Of a stretch of 57,991 nt of DNA, positions 14,955 to 22,465 are shown one piece after another (position 1 is the stretch's first letter; each line of letters opens with the position of its first letter). The translations under genes and the position numbers were made by a program. The notes below the pieces were generated by a model. That model did no database searches. It saw only the letters and a list, made by a program, of their open reading frames with translations, and was not told where the DNA came from. The DNA lies in the IMG/VR virus record IMGVR_UViG_3300046780_000140, positions 1-57,991 of that record. One strand, written 5' to 3'. The DNA is from a virus.

Positions 14955-15515
14955 TTACGGGGTTCCCGCCGGCAACTGGATGGATGGGACGGTGGCCACC
15001 ACGCACGCGATGAACGCTTGCATCGTCAGACCGTGCTTGTCGGCACAGAACCCGATAGCGATGTTCGTGACCTCGATCTGCTGAAGCGCGCCAGTGGTCC
15101 GGGAAATCCCGTCGTCGTAACAGGTGTGGACCTCAGGCGGTTTCGACCCGGCACCCGGAACATCAGGGGTGGCACACTCGTTGAACGCCGACTGGAACAT
15201 CGCCACCCGAGCCAGGATGGTGCGGTTATCAGCGGACTGCTGACGTTGCGATGCCTGACCGAGTAGCAACAGAACGACAGCGAGGATCAGGAACGGGAAT
15301 ACCACGCAGTCAGCGACTAGTCGCCATTTCACGATCCGTTTCGTGTCCCCCACCACGATCGCCACGTTCTCGACGGCGACACCGACGCCGGACATGCTCG
15401 TTGCCGCCTGTACCAAGGACGCTGCGATCCCACCGAACCCAGCATCGCCTGCCGCCTCGGCCCGGTCGTGCGCTTCCCCTTCAGTCGGGTCACTTCCCGT
15501 TGACTGATCCGCCAC
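14955..15515 (-). CDS. Single-span membrane protein (186 aa)
   Basis: Acidic N-terminus, one transmembrane segment near residues 70-86 (VVFPFLILAVVLLLLG), and an exported-looking C-terminal domain with four cysteines (112, 131, 157 and 170 approximately). GTG start overlaps the upstream gene by 26 bases. Part of a four-gene membrane cluster. Confidence 0.68.
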   Translation of the reverse strand: MADQSTGSDPTEGEAHDRAEAAGDAGFGGIAASLVQAATSMSGVGVAVENVAIVVGDTKRIVKWRLVADCVVFPFLILAVVLLLLGQASQRQQSADNRTILARVAMFQSAFNECATPDVPGAGSKPPEVHTCYDDGISRTTGALQQIEVTNIAIGFCADKHGLTMQAFIACVVATVPSIQLPAGTP

Positions 15516-15690
15516 CCTGAATCCTCACCTTCCGTTCCAACTGCTCGGCTTTCACCTGCGCTGCTTGCAGGTCCGCCACCGACCTTCCGATGTCCACAAC
15601 CGCTTTCTGTACCGCCGCCCGAAGATCTTTCACCGCCGAATCCCTCGCCGCCTTATCCTCCGATGGGGTACGCCGCGACCATCGCGTCAT
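15490..15690 (-). CDS. Small coiled-coil protein (66 aa)
   Basis: MTRWSRRTPSEDK followed by a continuous helix (AVKDLRAAVQKAVVDIGRSV to VKAEQLERKV). One-base stop/start overlap (TGATG) with the upstream gene. Possibly partners its membrane neighbours. Confidence 0.65.
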   Translation of the reverse strand: MTRWSRRTPSEDKAARDSAVKDLRAAVQKAVVDIGRSVADLQAAQVKAEQLERKVRIQGGGSVNGK

Positions 15691-16007
15691 CAGGACCGTC
15701 CCTTCGACCGGTCGTGGATCACGGCCAGGTCCGCAAGCGCCGACTGCATGGTGTCCGCCATCTTCGTACCCGCCGCCGCCATTTGCGAACCGGCCGCCGC
15801 CTGCGCCGACATCGCCACCGCCACCGACGACAGGAGAGGCATCACCTCTTTCAGCAAGGCTTCCGTCTGATCCTTCGAGTCCTTGCGGAGCGAGTCGATC
15901 GTGGACATCAACCATTTCAGGACCCCACCGATCACCCCCGCCAACCCCACCACCACCGCGCCGATCGCGTACGGGGAGTTCGTCACATCGGCTAGGAGCC
16001 CGTGCAC
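15690..16007 (-). CDS. Holin-like small membrane protein (105 aa)
   Basis: One hydrophobic segment (about residues 13-34, YAIGAVVVGLAGVIGGVLKW) followed by a long amphipathic helix rich in Ala and Met. GTG at 16007; a second GTG at residue 8 is possible. The layout is compatible with a holin, but no family evidence is available and the endolysin is 8 kb away. Confidence 0.55.
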   Translation of the reverse strand: MHGLLADVTNSPYAIGAVVVGLAGVIGGVLKWLMSTIDSLRKDSKDQTEALLKEVMPLLSSVAVAMSAQAAAGSQMAAAGTKMADTMQSALADLAVIHDRSKGRS

Positions 16008-16027
16008 CTGTCAGGCCCATCTCACGC

Positions 16028-16390
16028 TCACGGCGTGCCGCAGGCTTTGTCCACTGTCTTGACGCCACCAAGGAAGTACCCGATGTACTGCTCGAAGCAG
16101 CGCAGTTCCAAGGTATGTTGGGCCTCGGCGTCCGCTTTCGCCTGCGCCTCCATCACTTTCGTGGCGGACTCCGACCGTTGCGCCGACTGAGCGTAGGATC
16201 GGGTCGCGACCACGCATCCGACCCCGATGATCAGCGCAAGAACCAGGGCTGCTACCGCCAAGGCAAACGGCCATCGTCGGGTCTTGCTTGGTGGGGTGGG
16301 AACAGGTTGCATCCGGTCGGCTATCGTCGCCAACCCCGCGGTGACCTGATCCAGCACCGCCAAAAGGGTTACAAGGTCGGACGAGGTCAT
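16028..16390 (-). CDS. Single-span membrane protein (120 aa)
   Basis: Transmembrane segment near residues 41-63 (WPFALAVAALVLALIIGVGC), then a charged helix and two Cys. May work with the three membrane or coiled-coil genes downstream of it. Confidence 0.66.
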   Translation of the reverse strand: MTSSDLVTLLAVLDQVTAGLATIADRMQPVPTPPSKTRRWPFALAVAALVLALIIGVGCVVATRSYAQSAQRSESATKVMEAQAKADAEAQHTLELRCFEQYIGYFLGGVKTVDKACGTP

Positions 16391-16484
16391 GGGTCACGCC
16401 CGCCATCGTAGGCTTCACGCCAGCACGAAAACGTGACCCGCCTAGAACGGCACCAACCGACCGACCACCTCGAGCGGTTCACCA

Positions 16485-16643
16485 TCACGCATCGGGAACC
16501 TTCGGGAGCCCTGCCCAGAACTCTGTGGCCTCATCCCTGCCATCCAACCGACCTTTGGCGTAGCAGAACCCGCCGGCTATCCCGCTTCCGGTGGTGAACC
16601 CTGCGAGCCACCAGATGACATGGGGGACGGACCATCCGGTCAC
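16485..16643 (-). CDS. Very small membrane protein (52 aa)
   Basis: Translation from GTG at 16643 reads VTGWSVPHVIWWLAGFTTGS with one hydrophobic segment, then CYAKGRLDGRDEATEFW and ends VPDA. Hydrophobic N-terminus and charged tail look coding. Start and reality are moderately supported only. Confidence 0.5.
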   Translation of the reverse strand: MTGWSVPHVIWWLAGFTTGSGIAGGFCYAKGRLDGRDEATEFWAGLPKVPDA

Positions 16644-16789
16644 CGGACTCGCCCCGTGGTGGACGGCGTGGGTTCAGCCGCATCTGTTGACTTCACGCCT
16701 AACAGTTTCCCACAGCCGACCGGGGACTAGTCGCATTTCGCGATAGTCAAACCTCCCGAATCTGGCGGTACTTCCGTCCTAGTCGACCG

Positions 16790-17137
16790 TCAAAAACGTG
16801 TGGAGTTGAGTCCCAATTGGACGGCCTTACTCGTGTTCGTGTCCCACGTCCCAGTCACGGCGCAGGCGAACCCAATGCTAGCGAGGTAGTGCTGCAACTT
16901 GGTGGCGTTCGTGTTCGCCCGACCGGGCCACAACCAGTTGGCGCTGTCCGTGTAGTGCGGCGCCCCGATCTCCACCTCTGTGTTCGTGGAAGTGAGATGT
17001 CCGTAGCTCCCATCTTGGACGAGGGTGGGAGTGATGCCTCTGTGATTCAGGAGCCATTGCAGGGCCTTAGTGCTGAGGACTCCGAATGAGCCATCAACCG
17101 TCAGCGGACAAAAAGGATTTCCATCAGAACCGACCAT
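16790..17137 (-). CDS. Peptidoglycan-binding-domain protein (115 aa)
   Basis: Two half-repeats typical of PG_binding_1: DGSFGVLSTKALQWLLN near the N-terminus and TKLQHYLASIGF with TGTWDTNTSKAVQLGLN near the C-terminus. No catalytic domain is fused, so it may be a stand-alone cell-wall-binding subunit or a remnant of a lysin. The ATG at 17137 has no clear ribosome binding site and lies just after a terminator-like hairpin. Confidence 0.7.
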   Translation of the reverse strand: MVGSDGNPFCPLTVDGSFGVLSTKALQWLLNHRGITPTLVQDGSYGHLTSTNTEVEIGAPHYTDSANWLWPGRANTNATKLQHYLASIGFACAVTGTWDTNTSKAVQLGLNSTRF

Positions 17138-17152
17138 ATCATCATAATATTA

Positions 17153-17187
17153 CTTAGAGTGGCATCCGTTGTGGATGCCACTCTAAG
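17153..17187 (-). terminator. Strong hairpin terminator (15-bp perfect stem)
   Basis: CTTAGAGTGGCATCC (17153-17167) pairs perfectly with 17173-17187 around a 5-base loop. On the minus strand it is followed by TAATATTATGAT. It ends the transcript of the Lsr2-domain gene and separates it from the PG-binding gene. Confidence 0.75.
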
Positions 17188-17377
17188 TCTCCCTACCTTG
17201 CCTTGCCACACCGGACCACACCGAACCGGGCCAAAGCCCACCTATTCACACCCCACCTTGGCGTACCGTGCCGAACCGGACCATGCCATACCAACACCGT
17301 GCCGCTCCACACCTCACCAAACCTTGGCACGCCACACCAAACCTAACCTCTCCGAACCACACCGCAAGAACCACACT
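17188..17377. repeat. C/A-rich quasi-repeat region
   Basis: About 190 non-coding bases made of degenerate units such as CCACACCGGACC, CCGAACC and ACCGTGCC on the plus strand (G/T-rich on the minus). T is scarce on the plus strand. No ORF uses it. It forms the 3' untranslated part of the Lsr2-domain gene before the terminator. Confidence 0.65.
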
Positions 17378-18106
17378 TTAGACTTCCTCGAACTTCACGC
17401 AATGAAACCGCCCATAGGTCGGTCGGAAGTCGGCCAGTCCCACGAACTTGCCCGCTTGATTTACCACGTCCAGCAGCACCGGAGGCGGGATGTACTCGGG
17501 CGAGTTGATGAGCAGGTCGAACTCAGCACGCCACCCCGCCAAGAACGCTGGGCGGGTACGGGTGATCCCGGCCCGCTGGACGGTGACATGCCGCTGATCC
17601 AGATAGTCCCAGTCGGCCTTTCCGAGACTGGCGACCTCCGTGAGCGGGATGATCGCAGCCTTGAACAGATCAATGGCCGACTTGCGCGGCGACCTCGGAT
17701 CCTGCCTATACCGACCAGCGTTCACGATCGCCATCCGCAGGTACTCGCCAGGGATGCCGATGGTCCCGTCGTCGCAGCGATAAACGTAGGACTCCACGTT
17801 GTCGGATTTCTTGGCGGCGCTTCCCTTTGCAGCGGCGGCCTTCTCGGCAACCGCCTCGACGGACCAGCGGTGGAACAGGATCGCCGCGGTGCCCTCCAAT
17901 GTCACCCGAGCGATGTAGGGGGCGGTCGGGTCGATGTCCCACTCGGCGTCGTTCGTCGGCGCGTCACCACCGATGGCTGTCGCAGTGCCGTTTGGATGTG
18001 CCCGCTCAAAGGCTGCCTGGATATCAGCGGGGATACGTCCTCGGCTGGAGACTTCGTGTCCGTTGGCGTTCGCCCATGCCCGGACATCTTGTGTACCCTT
18101 AGCCAT
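17378..18106 (-). CDS. Lsr2-type DNA-binding domain fused to a conserved phage domain (242 aa)
   Basis: Residues 5-37 (DVRAWANANGHEVSSRGRIP followed by ADIQAAFERAH) match the C-terminal AT-hook-like DNA-binding domain of Lsr2, the actinobacterial xenogeneic silencer. The rest (about 65-242) is a phage domain I cannot name, with TAAILFHRW, GIPGEYLRMAI, TRTRPAFLAGW and LADFRPTYGRF. The ATG at 18106 has AAGGACG upstream and is preferred to a GTG 27 bases earlier. It may bind AT-rich or host-silenced DNA, or counter host Lsr2; inferred. Confidence 0.78.
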   Translation of the reverse strand: MAKGTQDVRAWANANGHEVSSRGRIPADIQAAFERAHPNGTATAIGGDAPTNDAEWDIDPTAPYIARVTLEGTAAILFHRWSVEAVAEKAAAAKGSAAKKSDNVESYVYRCDDGTIGIPGEYLRMAIVNAGRYRQDPRSPRKSAIDLFKAAIIPLTEVASLGKADWDYLDQRHVTVQRAGITRTRPAFLAGWRAEFDLLINSPEYIPPPVLLDVVNQAGKFVGLADFRPTYGRFHCVKFEEV

Positions 18107-18133
18107 ATCAGCACGTCCTTCCGTGTTGGTCAC

Positions 18134-18163
18134 GCCCTCGGCAGACCCAATCTGCGCGAGGGC
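18134..18163. promoter_or_regulatory. Hairpin in the leader of the Lsr2-domain gene
   Basis: GCCCTCGGCAGA (18134-18145) pairs with TCTGCGCGAGGGC (18151-18163) with one bulged base, 28 bases before the ATG. It could be a terminator of upstream transcription or a leader control element. Confidence 0.45.
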
Positions 18164-18164
18164 A

Positions 18165-18404
18165 TCATCTTACCTCATAATCAGTCCGTCCGAGGCAGAT
18201 CAGTGTGAGGCCGCCCGCGAACCTGGATGCCGGATGGTTCTCGGTTCGGATCAGGTCCGAGGTCAGGTGTCTTGTCACCGGGAGAACGCCGAGCGGTGAT
18301 AGCCCCTGGACTGCGGGCCGGCGCAACCTGCGCCTCGGAGAGCAACCGTTCTCGGGGTAGATGGCCCCGACAAACCTTCGGACCTGATCGAAACTGAGAA
18401 TCAT
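18165..18404 (-). CDS. Doubtful small ORF or structured leader (79 aa)
   Basis: ATG at 18404 with GTAGG upstream gives MILSFDQVRRFVGAIYPENG, but the rest is Arg/Pro/Leu-rich without clear fold. The same DNA holds a perfect 12-bp inverted repeat (18249-18260 with 18378-18389), so the region may instead be a structured RNA. If this ORF is not real, 18107-18451 is non-coding. Confidence 0.3.
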   Translation of the reverse strand: MILSFDQVRRFVGAIYPENGCSPRRRLRRPAVQGLSPLGVLPVTRHLTSDLIRTENHPASRFAGGLTLICLGRTDYEVR

Positions 18405-18439
18405 CCTACTTTGCTTCGTCGGATAGTTGCACGTCCGAC

Positions 18440-18457
18440 GCTCCCGCAGGATCAGAT
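18440..18457 (-). promoter_or_regulatory. Repeated motif, copy 2 (reversed)
   Basis: Minus strand reads ATCTGATCCTGCGGGAGC, sharing 18 bases with 20567-20584. It straddles the stop of the DUF4326 gene and lies about 36 bases upstream of the ATG at 18404. Confidence 0.55.
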
Positions 18458-18859
18458 GTTGGCGCGGTGTCCAGCCAACAGGAGCGCCGCCTTCGGTGCC
18501 AGTTCAATGACGACATCACCGTGGCAGGGATCATCAAGGCCACACCAGCAACCCACGTCATGCCCGTCAGCCGCTGCCATCATTTCCACATCCCGAAGCC
18601 AATGCGATAGTTCACCCAGATCTTCGGGGCGGGACAGGCGGTATTTCCATTCCCATCGGTACATTTCGACGGCCATCGGTGCCGTCAGGGTGAGGCCCGG
18701 AATGTCATACCTAAGGCCGTCCACTTGGATGCCTGACACTTGGACCAGCGACCCGACCTTGAACATATTGCCGAGAGGTGACGGACGGGACACGACAATG
18801 CACCCTTCCGGTTTCCGCCATCCGGCCGTCCGCCGCAACTGAATCCGTCTCGGGGTCAC
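18452..18859 (-). CDS. DUF4326 domain protein (135 aa)
   Basis: TPRRIQLRRTAGWRKPEG, then VSRPSPLGNMF near the N-terminus and GCWCGLDDPCHGDVVIEL near the C-terminus, the two hallmark ends of DUF4326, found widely in phages and bacteria with no assigned reaction. GTG at 18859 overlaps the upstream stop by four bases. Confidence 0.88.
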   Translation of the reverse strand: MTPRRIQLRRTAGWRKPEGCIVVSRPSPLGNMFKVGSLVQVSGIQVDGLRYDIPGLTLTAPMAVEMYRWEWKYRLSRPEDLGELSHWLRDVEMMAAADGHDVGCWCGLDDPCHGDVVIELAPKAALLLAGHRANI

Positions 18860-19347
18860 AACCCGTACCCTAGCCTTTCCCTGCGATCTTCTCTCCACAT
18901 GGCACGCTCCCGCCGATGATCGTTCGCCTCCATCTCATCGGCCAAACCGAGGCCGTCAACAGGTTTCGGGACACGGGCCCGTGTCACCTTCGGGGAGATG
19001 TCACGGATCGCCCCCACATCCTTGCGGGCCGGTTTCACGACGACGGGAATCGGTGGCGTGTGACCGTGCTTCCCTGCCTGCTCGACAGACGCATGGAACG
19101 GGGCAGGACGTGGCTTCGCGTTCGGGTTCAACGCTATCAACCGCGCCCGCTGCCATGACTTCCAGCATGTCGGACACAACGCTAGGGCCGACAGCAACGC
19201 CTCGTTGCGCCGTTCCGCGCCCCAACACCAGACACCTTTCGGTAGCGGGTGACCCGGTTGCCCTACCGCACCGATGGATGGGAGTCCACAGATGCATGGG
19301 TGCGCCGTGAACCATTCCTTGCGGTTGCGGGCGACGTTCGATTTCAC
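18856..19347 (-). CDS. Unknown Cys-containing protein (163 aa)
   Basis: N-terminal half has PCICG and CPTCW, a probable zinc site; the C-terminal half is basic and proline-rich, ending in Arg-rich helices. GTG at 19347 overlaps the methyltransferase stop. No family recognised. Confidence 0.68.
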   Translation of the reverse strand: MKSNVARNRKEWFTAHPCICGLPSIGAVGQPGHPLPKGVWCWGAERRNEALLSALALCPTCWKSWQRARLIALNPNAKPRPAPFHASVEQAGKHGHTPPIPVVVKPARKDVGAIRDISPKVTRARVPKPVDGLGLADEMEANDHRRERAMWREDRRERLGYGL

Positions 19348-19826
19348 CCGACCAGCGCTCCCGCTCGGATCAGTTTCGCCTGACGGTCGTAGAGCACGAC
19401 GGTTCCCGCTGCGGAGACATTCAAACAATAGGCAGACTCAAACGAGATGACGGACTGGCACAATGCCTGCGCCCCAGCGGAGAGTGAGCCGTCCTCCGGG
19501 CCAAGCAGGTAGATAGCCCGAGGCGGGTGCGTGAACATTTCCAGTGGCTCGGCACCATCGGCCAGTTCTACTCCGACGAGTGGAACGTCCATCGGCCGGT
19601 GCTCGTTGAAATCGGTCACGTCCGTGTAGGTGAACATCGGTATCTGCTGCCAGGACTTCACGGTGTCCGACGCCTGCCGGGAATATCGGGGACCGATGAC
19701 GAAGATGAAGTCGGCGCCGAGACAGACAGCGGAACGCCAGAGGGTGCCGATATTGGCGGGCGTCTTGGAACGTTCGATCCCGATGGCACAGAACCCTCGG
19801 GCCTTGACTTGCGTTCGTCGGCTCAC
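19344..19826 (-). CDS. SpoU/TrmH-family RNA 2'-O-methyltransferase (160 aa)
   Basis: SPOUT-fold methyltransferase acting on ribose of tRNA or rRNA. Motif 1: NIGTLWRSAVCLGADFIFVI (25-44). Motif 2: YLLGPEDGSLS (near 105-115). Motif 3: LNVSAAGTVVLYDRQ (about 135-149), which forms the knot that holds SAM. Length matches minimal TrmL-like enzymes. GTG start at 19826. A phage copy may keep host tRNA functional or evade tRNA-targeting defence; inferred. Confidence 0.88.
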   Translation of the reverse strand: MSRRTQVKARGFCAIGIERSKTPANIGTLWRSAVCLGADFIFVIGPRYSRQASDTVKSWQQIPMFTYTDVTDFNEHRPMDVPLVGVELADGAEPLEMFTHPPRAIYLLGPEDGSLSAGAQALCQSVISFESAYCLNVSAAGTVVLYDRQAKLIRAGALVG

Positions 19827-20041
19827 AGAAGACGCTCGGATTCGGCTTGAGCCGCCGCGGACTCGGCACGCTTGACCGCCTTCTCAAGCGCCGCGGACAT
19901 GGTGGGAGCGCCCGCCCCAAGCGCGTCGGCCCGTTGGTATTTGCGCCAGAAGGAAACGCCGCACCACGTAGCCGTTACCTCCATTTCGACGCAGTGATAG
20001 CCGAGAGCATAGAGCCTGACGAGGCATTCCTCGACGCTCAC
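19823..20041 (-). CDS. Small unknown protein (72 aa)
   Basis: VSVEECLVRLYALGYHCVEM, then an Ala/Glu-rich helix (KAVKRAESAAAQAESERL). GTG overlaps on both sides. Function unknown. Confidence 0.68.
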   Translation of the reverse strand: MSVEECLVRLYALGYHCVEMEVTATWCGVSFWRKYQRADALGAGAPTMSAALEKAVKRAESAAAQAESERLL

Positions 20042-20211
20042 CCGATGACCTCACGCCCGCACTCGACCACGCGCCGCTGGCTCGCATCGTATGATTCCCA
20101 TTTGATCGCCAACCGTTCCAGCGCTTCGGGCGATAGCACCGCCTCGGGTGCGTCCGCAGCGTCACGCCAGCGGAAAGCGTCTGGCAAGGCCATGCCAGGA
20201 AGGTCGCTCAC
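20038..20211 (-). CDS. Small unknown protein (57 aa)
   Basis: VSDLPGMALPDAFRWRDAAD, then a helix (SPEALERLAIKWESYDASQR). GTG at 20211 overlaps the lipoprotein stop; upstream frame extension is non-coding. Confidence 0.65.
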   Translation of the reverse strand: MSDLPGMALPDAFRWRDAADAPEAVLSPEALERLAIKWESYDASQRRVVECGREVIG

Positions 20212-20633
20212 CGGTTGATCTTGCTGTCGTAATGCTGGCCGGGATTCAGCGCATACACCCACGGCTTGACGTTCACCCGATGCGTCTTGCCTTTGTTGTC
20301 CATGACGGACAGGAACCAGGCGTCGTCGGCGTGCAAGGTTTGTGGACCGTAGATCGGGATCAGGTTCGTTATCGGAACGCAGGATGTGAAGGTGCCCATC
20401 GTGGAGCATGACTCGGTGATCTGCGGGTAGTAGGCGATGATCCCAACCGTTTCGTAGTCGTGTGCGGGCACGAACTGTTTGCTTGTCACCGTCCCGCTCC
20501 CTTGCCACGGGTGCGAGCACGCGGTCAATAGAAGGACCCCGAGCAGGAGAACGACACCGCGCCAATATCTGATCCTGCGGGAGCTGAGCGATATTTCCGC
20601 GAGTCGAAGCAAGGGAAAGGTGTCGTCTTTCAC
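20208..20633 (-). CDS. Predicted lipoprotein (141 aa)
   Basis: Signal segment VVLLLGVLLLTAC (about 27-39) with lipobox LTAC, so Cys39 would be lipidated and the remainder anchored outside the membrane. The mature part has two close Cys (SCSTMG, TSCVP) and aromatic residues. GTG at 20633 overlaps the upstream stop; the first 25 residues are long for a signal n-region. Phage lipoproteins can act in superinfection exclusion; unproven here. Copy 3 of the repeated motif lies within this gene. Confidence 0.72.
   Translation of the reverse strand: MKDDTFPLLRLAEISLSSRRIRYWRGVVLLLGVLLLTACSHPWQGSGTVTSKQFVPAHDYETVGIIAYYPQITESCSTMGTFTSCVPITNLIPIYGPQTLHADDAWFLSVMDNKGKTHRVNVKPWVYALNPGQHYDSKINR
20567..20584 (+). 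promoter_or_regulatory. Repeated motif, copy 3
   Basis: ATCTGATCCTGCGGGAGC, matching the reversed copy at 18440-18457 over 18 bases. It falls inside the lipoprotein gene near its 5' end. Confidence 0.5.
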
Positions 20634-20800
20634 CGATTTTCCCCCATCCCCGGTGTCCACGGGTCCGCTGGCTCAGGGATCAGACCAACCTTCTCCGCCA
20701 CCCACAGAACGCCGGCAACCGCTGCCGCGAATGGGAGCAGGAAGAACGCGGCGACGGTCGGTCTGAACGTGGCGATACCCAAGTGGTCGCGGTCAGGCAT
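20630..20800 (-). CDS. Small membrane protein (56 aa)
   Basis: MPDRDHLGIATFRP, then a hydrophobic segment (TVAAFFLLPFAAAVAGVLWV) and a Pro-rich tail ending MGENR. The ATG at 20800 overlaps the upstream gene by eight bases and the stop overlaps the lipoprotein GTG. Confidence 0.7.
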   Translation of the reverse strand: MPDRDHLGIATFRPTVAAFFLLPFAAAVAGVLWVAEKVGLIPEPADPWTPGMGENR

Positions 20801-20975
20801 CGGAATCTCCGAGCGCTTGGCGGATGGCTCGTTCCGTCGGACACGGCCACGTCAGTTGGTCGTGGGCACAGGTTCCGGGCCAAGGCGGGCGCTTGATCTG
20901 ATAGTGGATTCTTCGCACGGCATCCATAGCCGCCGCACACGCCGTCAGATAGAAGTCCACGCCATTCTCAGCCAT
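20793..20975 (-). CDS. Small unknown protein (60 aa)
   Basis: MAENGVDFYLTACAAAMDAV and later CAHDQLTWPCPTERAIRQAL; a two-Cys/His pattern. Overlaps the upstream stop by eight bases. Confidence 0.66.
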   Translation of the reverse strand: MAENGVDFYLTACAAAMDAVRRIHYQIKRPPWPGTCAHDQLTWPCPTERAIRQALGDSDA

Positions 20976-21168
20976 TCCCGGCCCCCTCTTTGATCGCCTG
21001 TTGGCGTCGTGCTATCTCGGTGCGGAGGTCCGCAAGGATTCGGTCCCCGTCCTCATCATCCGGCCACGGTTGGAACTCGTCGGCGCATGCGATCAGGTCA
21101 GCCAACGATGAGTTCACCCAATACGACGGGCCTTCGTGTCGGCGCTCCAGGTCGGCGGTGTCGGTCAT
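20968..21168 (-). CDS. Small unknown protein (66 aa)
   Basis: MTDTADLERRHEGPSYWVNS, an acidic middle (FQPWPDDEDGDRI) and a helical basic end. ATGA overlap with the DUF3560 gene sets the start. Confidence 0.66.
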   Translation of the reverse strand: MTDTADLERRHEGPSYWVNSSLADLIACADEFQPWPDDEDGDRILADLRTEIARRQQAIKEGAGNG

Positions 21169-21725
21169 CGGATGCCACCCTTCAGGCGTTCCAACCGCTT
21201 GCGGTCCGCGCTGATCCGACCACCGAGGTTCGACAGGTGGTACGGCGGGAATCTGCCGTCCGGGCGCAGGTGTCCGACTTGAGCTCCAACCACCAGATCG
21301 TGACGCTGGCTGTCGTCCAACACGCTCGGGTCCGGTGCACCTTTCCGGCATGAGGCGTTGTACGCCTTCAGGCGGTCCCGTGCCGCGTCCAATAGGGCGA
21401 TGCGGGCCTCCAGCGCTTCGATGGCGTCAGGGTCGTCGCTGAAGATCGAGGCGTCGGTGGCGGCTTCAATGTTCCGGGCCTTCGACGCCATCGACCGGGC
21501 TTTCGCACCGTTCTCGTATGCCCGGTCCTGTGCGCCACGGATCCGGTTGCGGTAGCCGCGGTCGGCGCCGTAGGAGTAGTGGTCCGGCATCATCGGCTGG
21601 CCGAACGGGATCATGGCAGCCATGTCGTGCGCCTTCTTGTCGAGCGCCTCGGCTTTCACTTCCCGTTTCTCGGACCATTCCCGCAGACGGGCGGCGCGGG
21701 CCTCGCGATGTTCTCGGGTGGTCAT
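21165..21725 (-). CDS. DUF3560 domain protein (186 aa)
   Basis: Helical N-terminus (REHREARAARLREWSEKREV), then IPFGQPMMPDHYSYGADRGY, matching the G-Q-P-I-x-x-G-H-H-S segment of DUF3560, and a Lys/Ala helix after it. The C-terminal 90 residues contain DLVVGAQVGHLRPDGRF. A phage and plasmid family without known activity. The ATG at 21725 overlaps the HNH stop. Confidence 0.75.
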   Translation of the reverse strand: MTTREHREARAARLREWSEKREVKAEALDKKAHDMAAMIPFGQPMMPDHYSYGADRGYRNRIRGAQDRAYENGAKARSMASKARNIEAATDASIFSDDPDAIEALEARIALLDAARDRLKAYNASCRKGAPDPSVLDDSQRHDLVVGAQVGHLRPDGRFPPYHLSNLGGRISADRKRLERLKGGIR

Positions 21726-22216
21726 CGCTGGCCCACGTCCGTTAGATTTGGGCGGGCGAACGATCCCCAAGTTTCTACAGCGGCCACATCGTAGGCTCGT
21801 GCGGCTGATTCCTCCGTTATGAACACACCAAGATGTTGCTGCTTACCATTGATGACAATGTACGCAACCCACTTGTCTATCTTGGTCGCAAAGCAAACCC
21901 CCTTGTAGCGCGACGAGCATCCAGCACGCTTTCGTTTGTTCACTTGATTCTGTTGATGAGTTGCGATTCGCAGATTACTGCGCCGGTTATTTAGACCGTC
22001 GCTATCGCGATGATCGACCTCCAGCCCATTGGGAGCACCCATTATCAAGCGATGCATGTACAACGTAGGAGTTGCACCCTTGGCCGTGGCGTAGGAGATC
22101 GGATTCGCTGATGAGGCAGCGGCATACGAATGGACCACCCACTGGTATGCCGACACTATTCCTTCGTCCGCTTCATCGATTGCCACATCTGGTCCATTGA
22201 CAGATTCAATAACCAC
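21722..22216 (-). CDS. HNH-AP2 homing endonuclease (164 aa)
   Basis: HNH_3 nuclease core (YMHRLIMGAPNGLEVDHRDS, then NLRIATHQQNQ) followed by an AP2-like DNA-binding domain (YKGVCFATKIDKWVAYIVIN to AYDVAAVETW). This is the classic free-standing homing endonuclease layout. Base composition is visibly less GC-rich than its neighbours, a sign of later insertion. Confidence 0.9.
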   Translation of the reverse strand: MVIESVNGPDVAIDEADEGIVSAYQWVVHSYAAASSANPISYATAKGATPTLYMHRLIMGAPNGLEVDHRDSDGLNNRRSNLRIATHQQNQVNKRKRAGCSSRYKGVCFATKIDKWVAYIVINGKQQHLGVFITEESAARAYDVAAVETWGSFARPNLTDVGQR

Positions 22217-22222
22217 GGGTAA

Positions 22223-22465
22223 TTACCAAACCTTGATCGAGAACGAGAGGCGGATCGGCAGTTCGCCGTCCTGGTATTCCCAGCACACACCGTCCGGCCC
22301 GGAATCGTTCTCCCGCTGATCCGCTGCCTCTTGAATCCGGCAGGACCGGCACAGTTGGCCGCGCTTGGCAACGCCGTTACCGCACCCTGGGCAGAGAGCC
22401 TTCGGGGTGGAGAGGAAGCGGGCGAAGTCGTCGGGGTTGTCGGGGTAGGAGTGAGCATCCATCAC
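22223..22465 (-). CDS. Zinc-ribbon protein (80 aa)
   Basis: CPGCGNG (25-31) and CRSCRIQ (39-45) make a four-Cys ribbon; an acidic WEY segment follows. Start is GTG at 22465 or ATG at 22462, both overlapping the upstream stop. Now followed by the HNH-AP2 gene, which may have inserted between it and its old neighbour. Confidence 0.7.
   Translation of the reverse strand: MMDAHSYPDNPDDFARFLSTPKALCPGCGNGVAKRGQLCRSCRIQEAADQRENDSGPDGVCWEYQDGELPIRLSFSIKVW

Noticed and set aside
19351-19368. Fifth copy of the repeated regulatory motif (GCTCCCGCTCGGATCAG)
   Set aside because: Differs inside the core and lies in the coding end of the methyltransferase gene; likely chance similarity.
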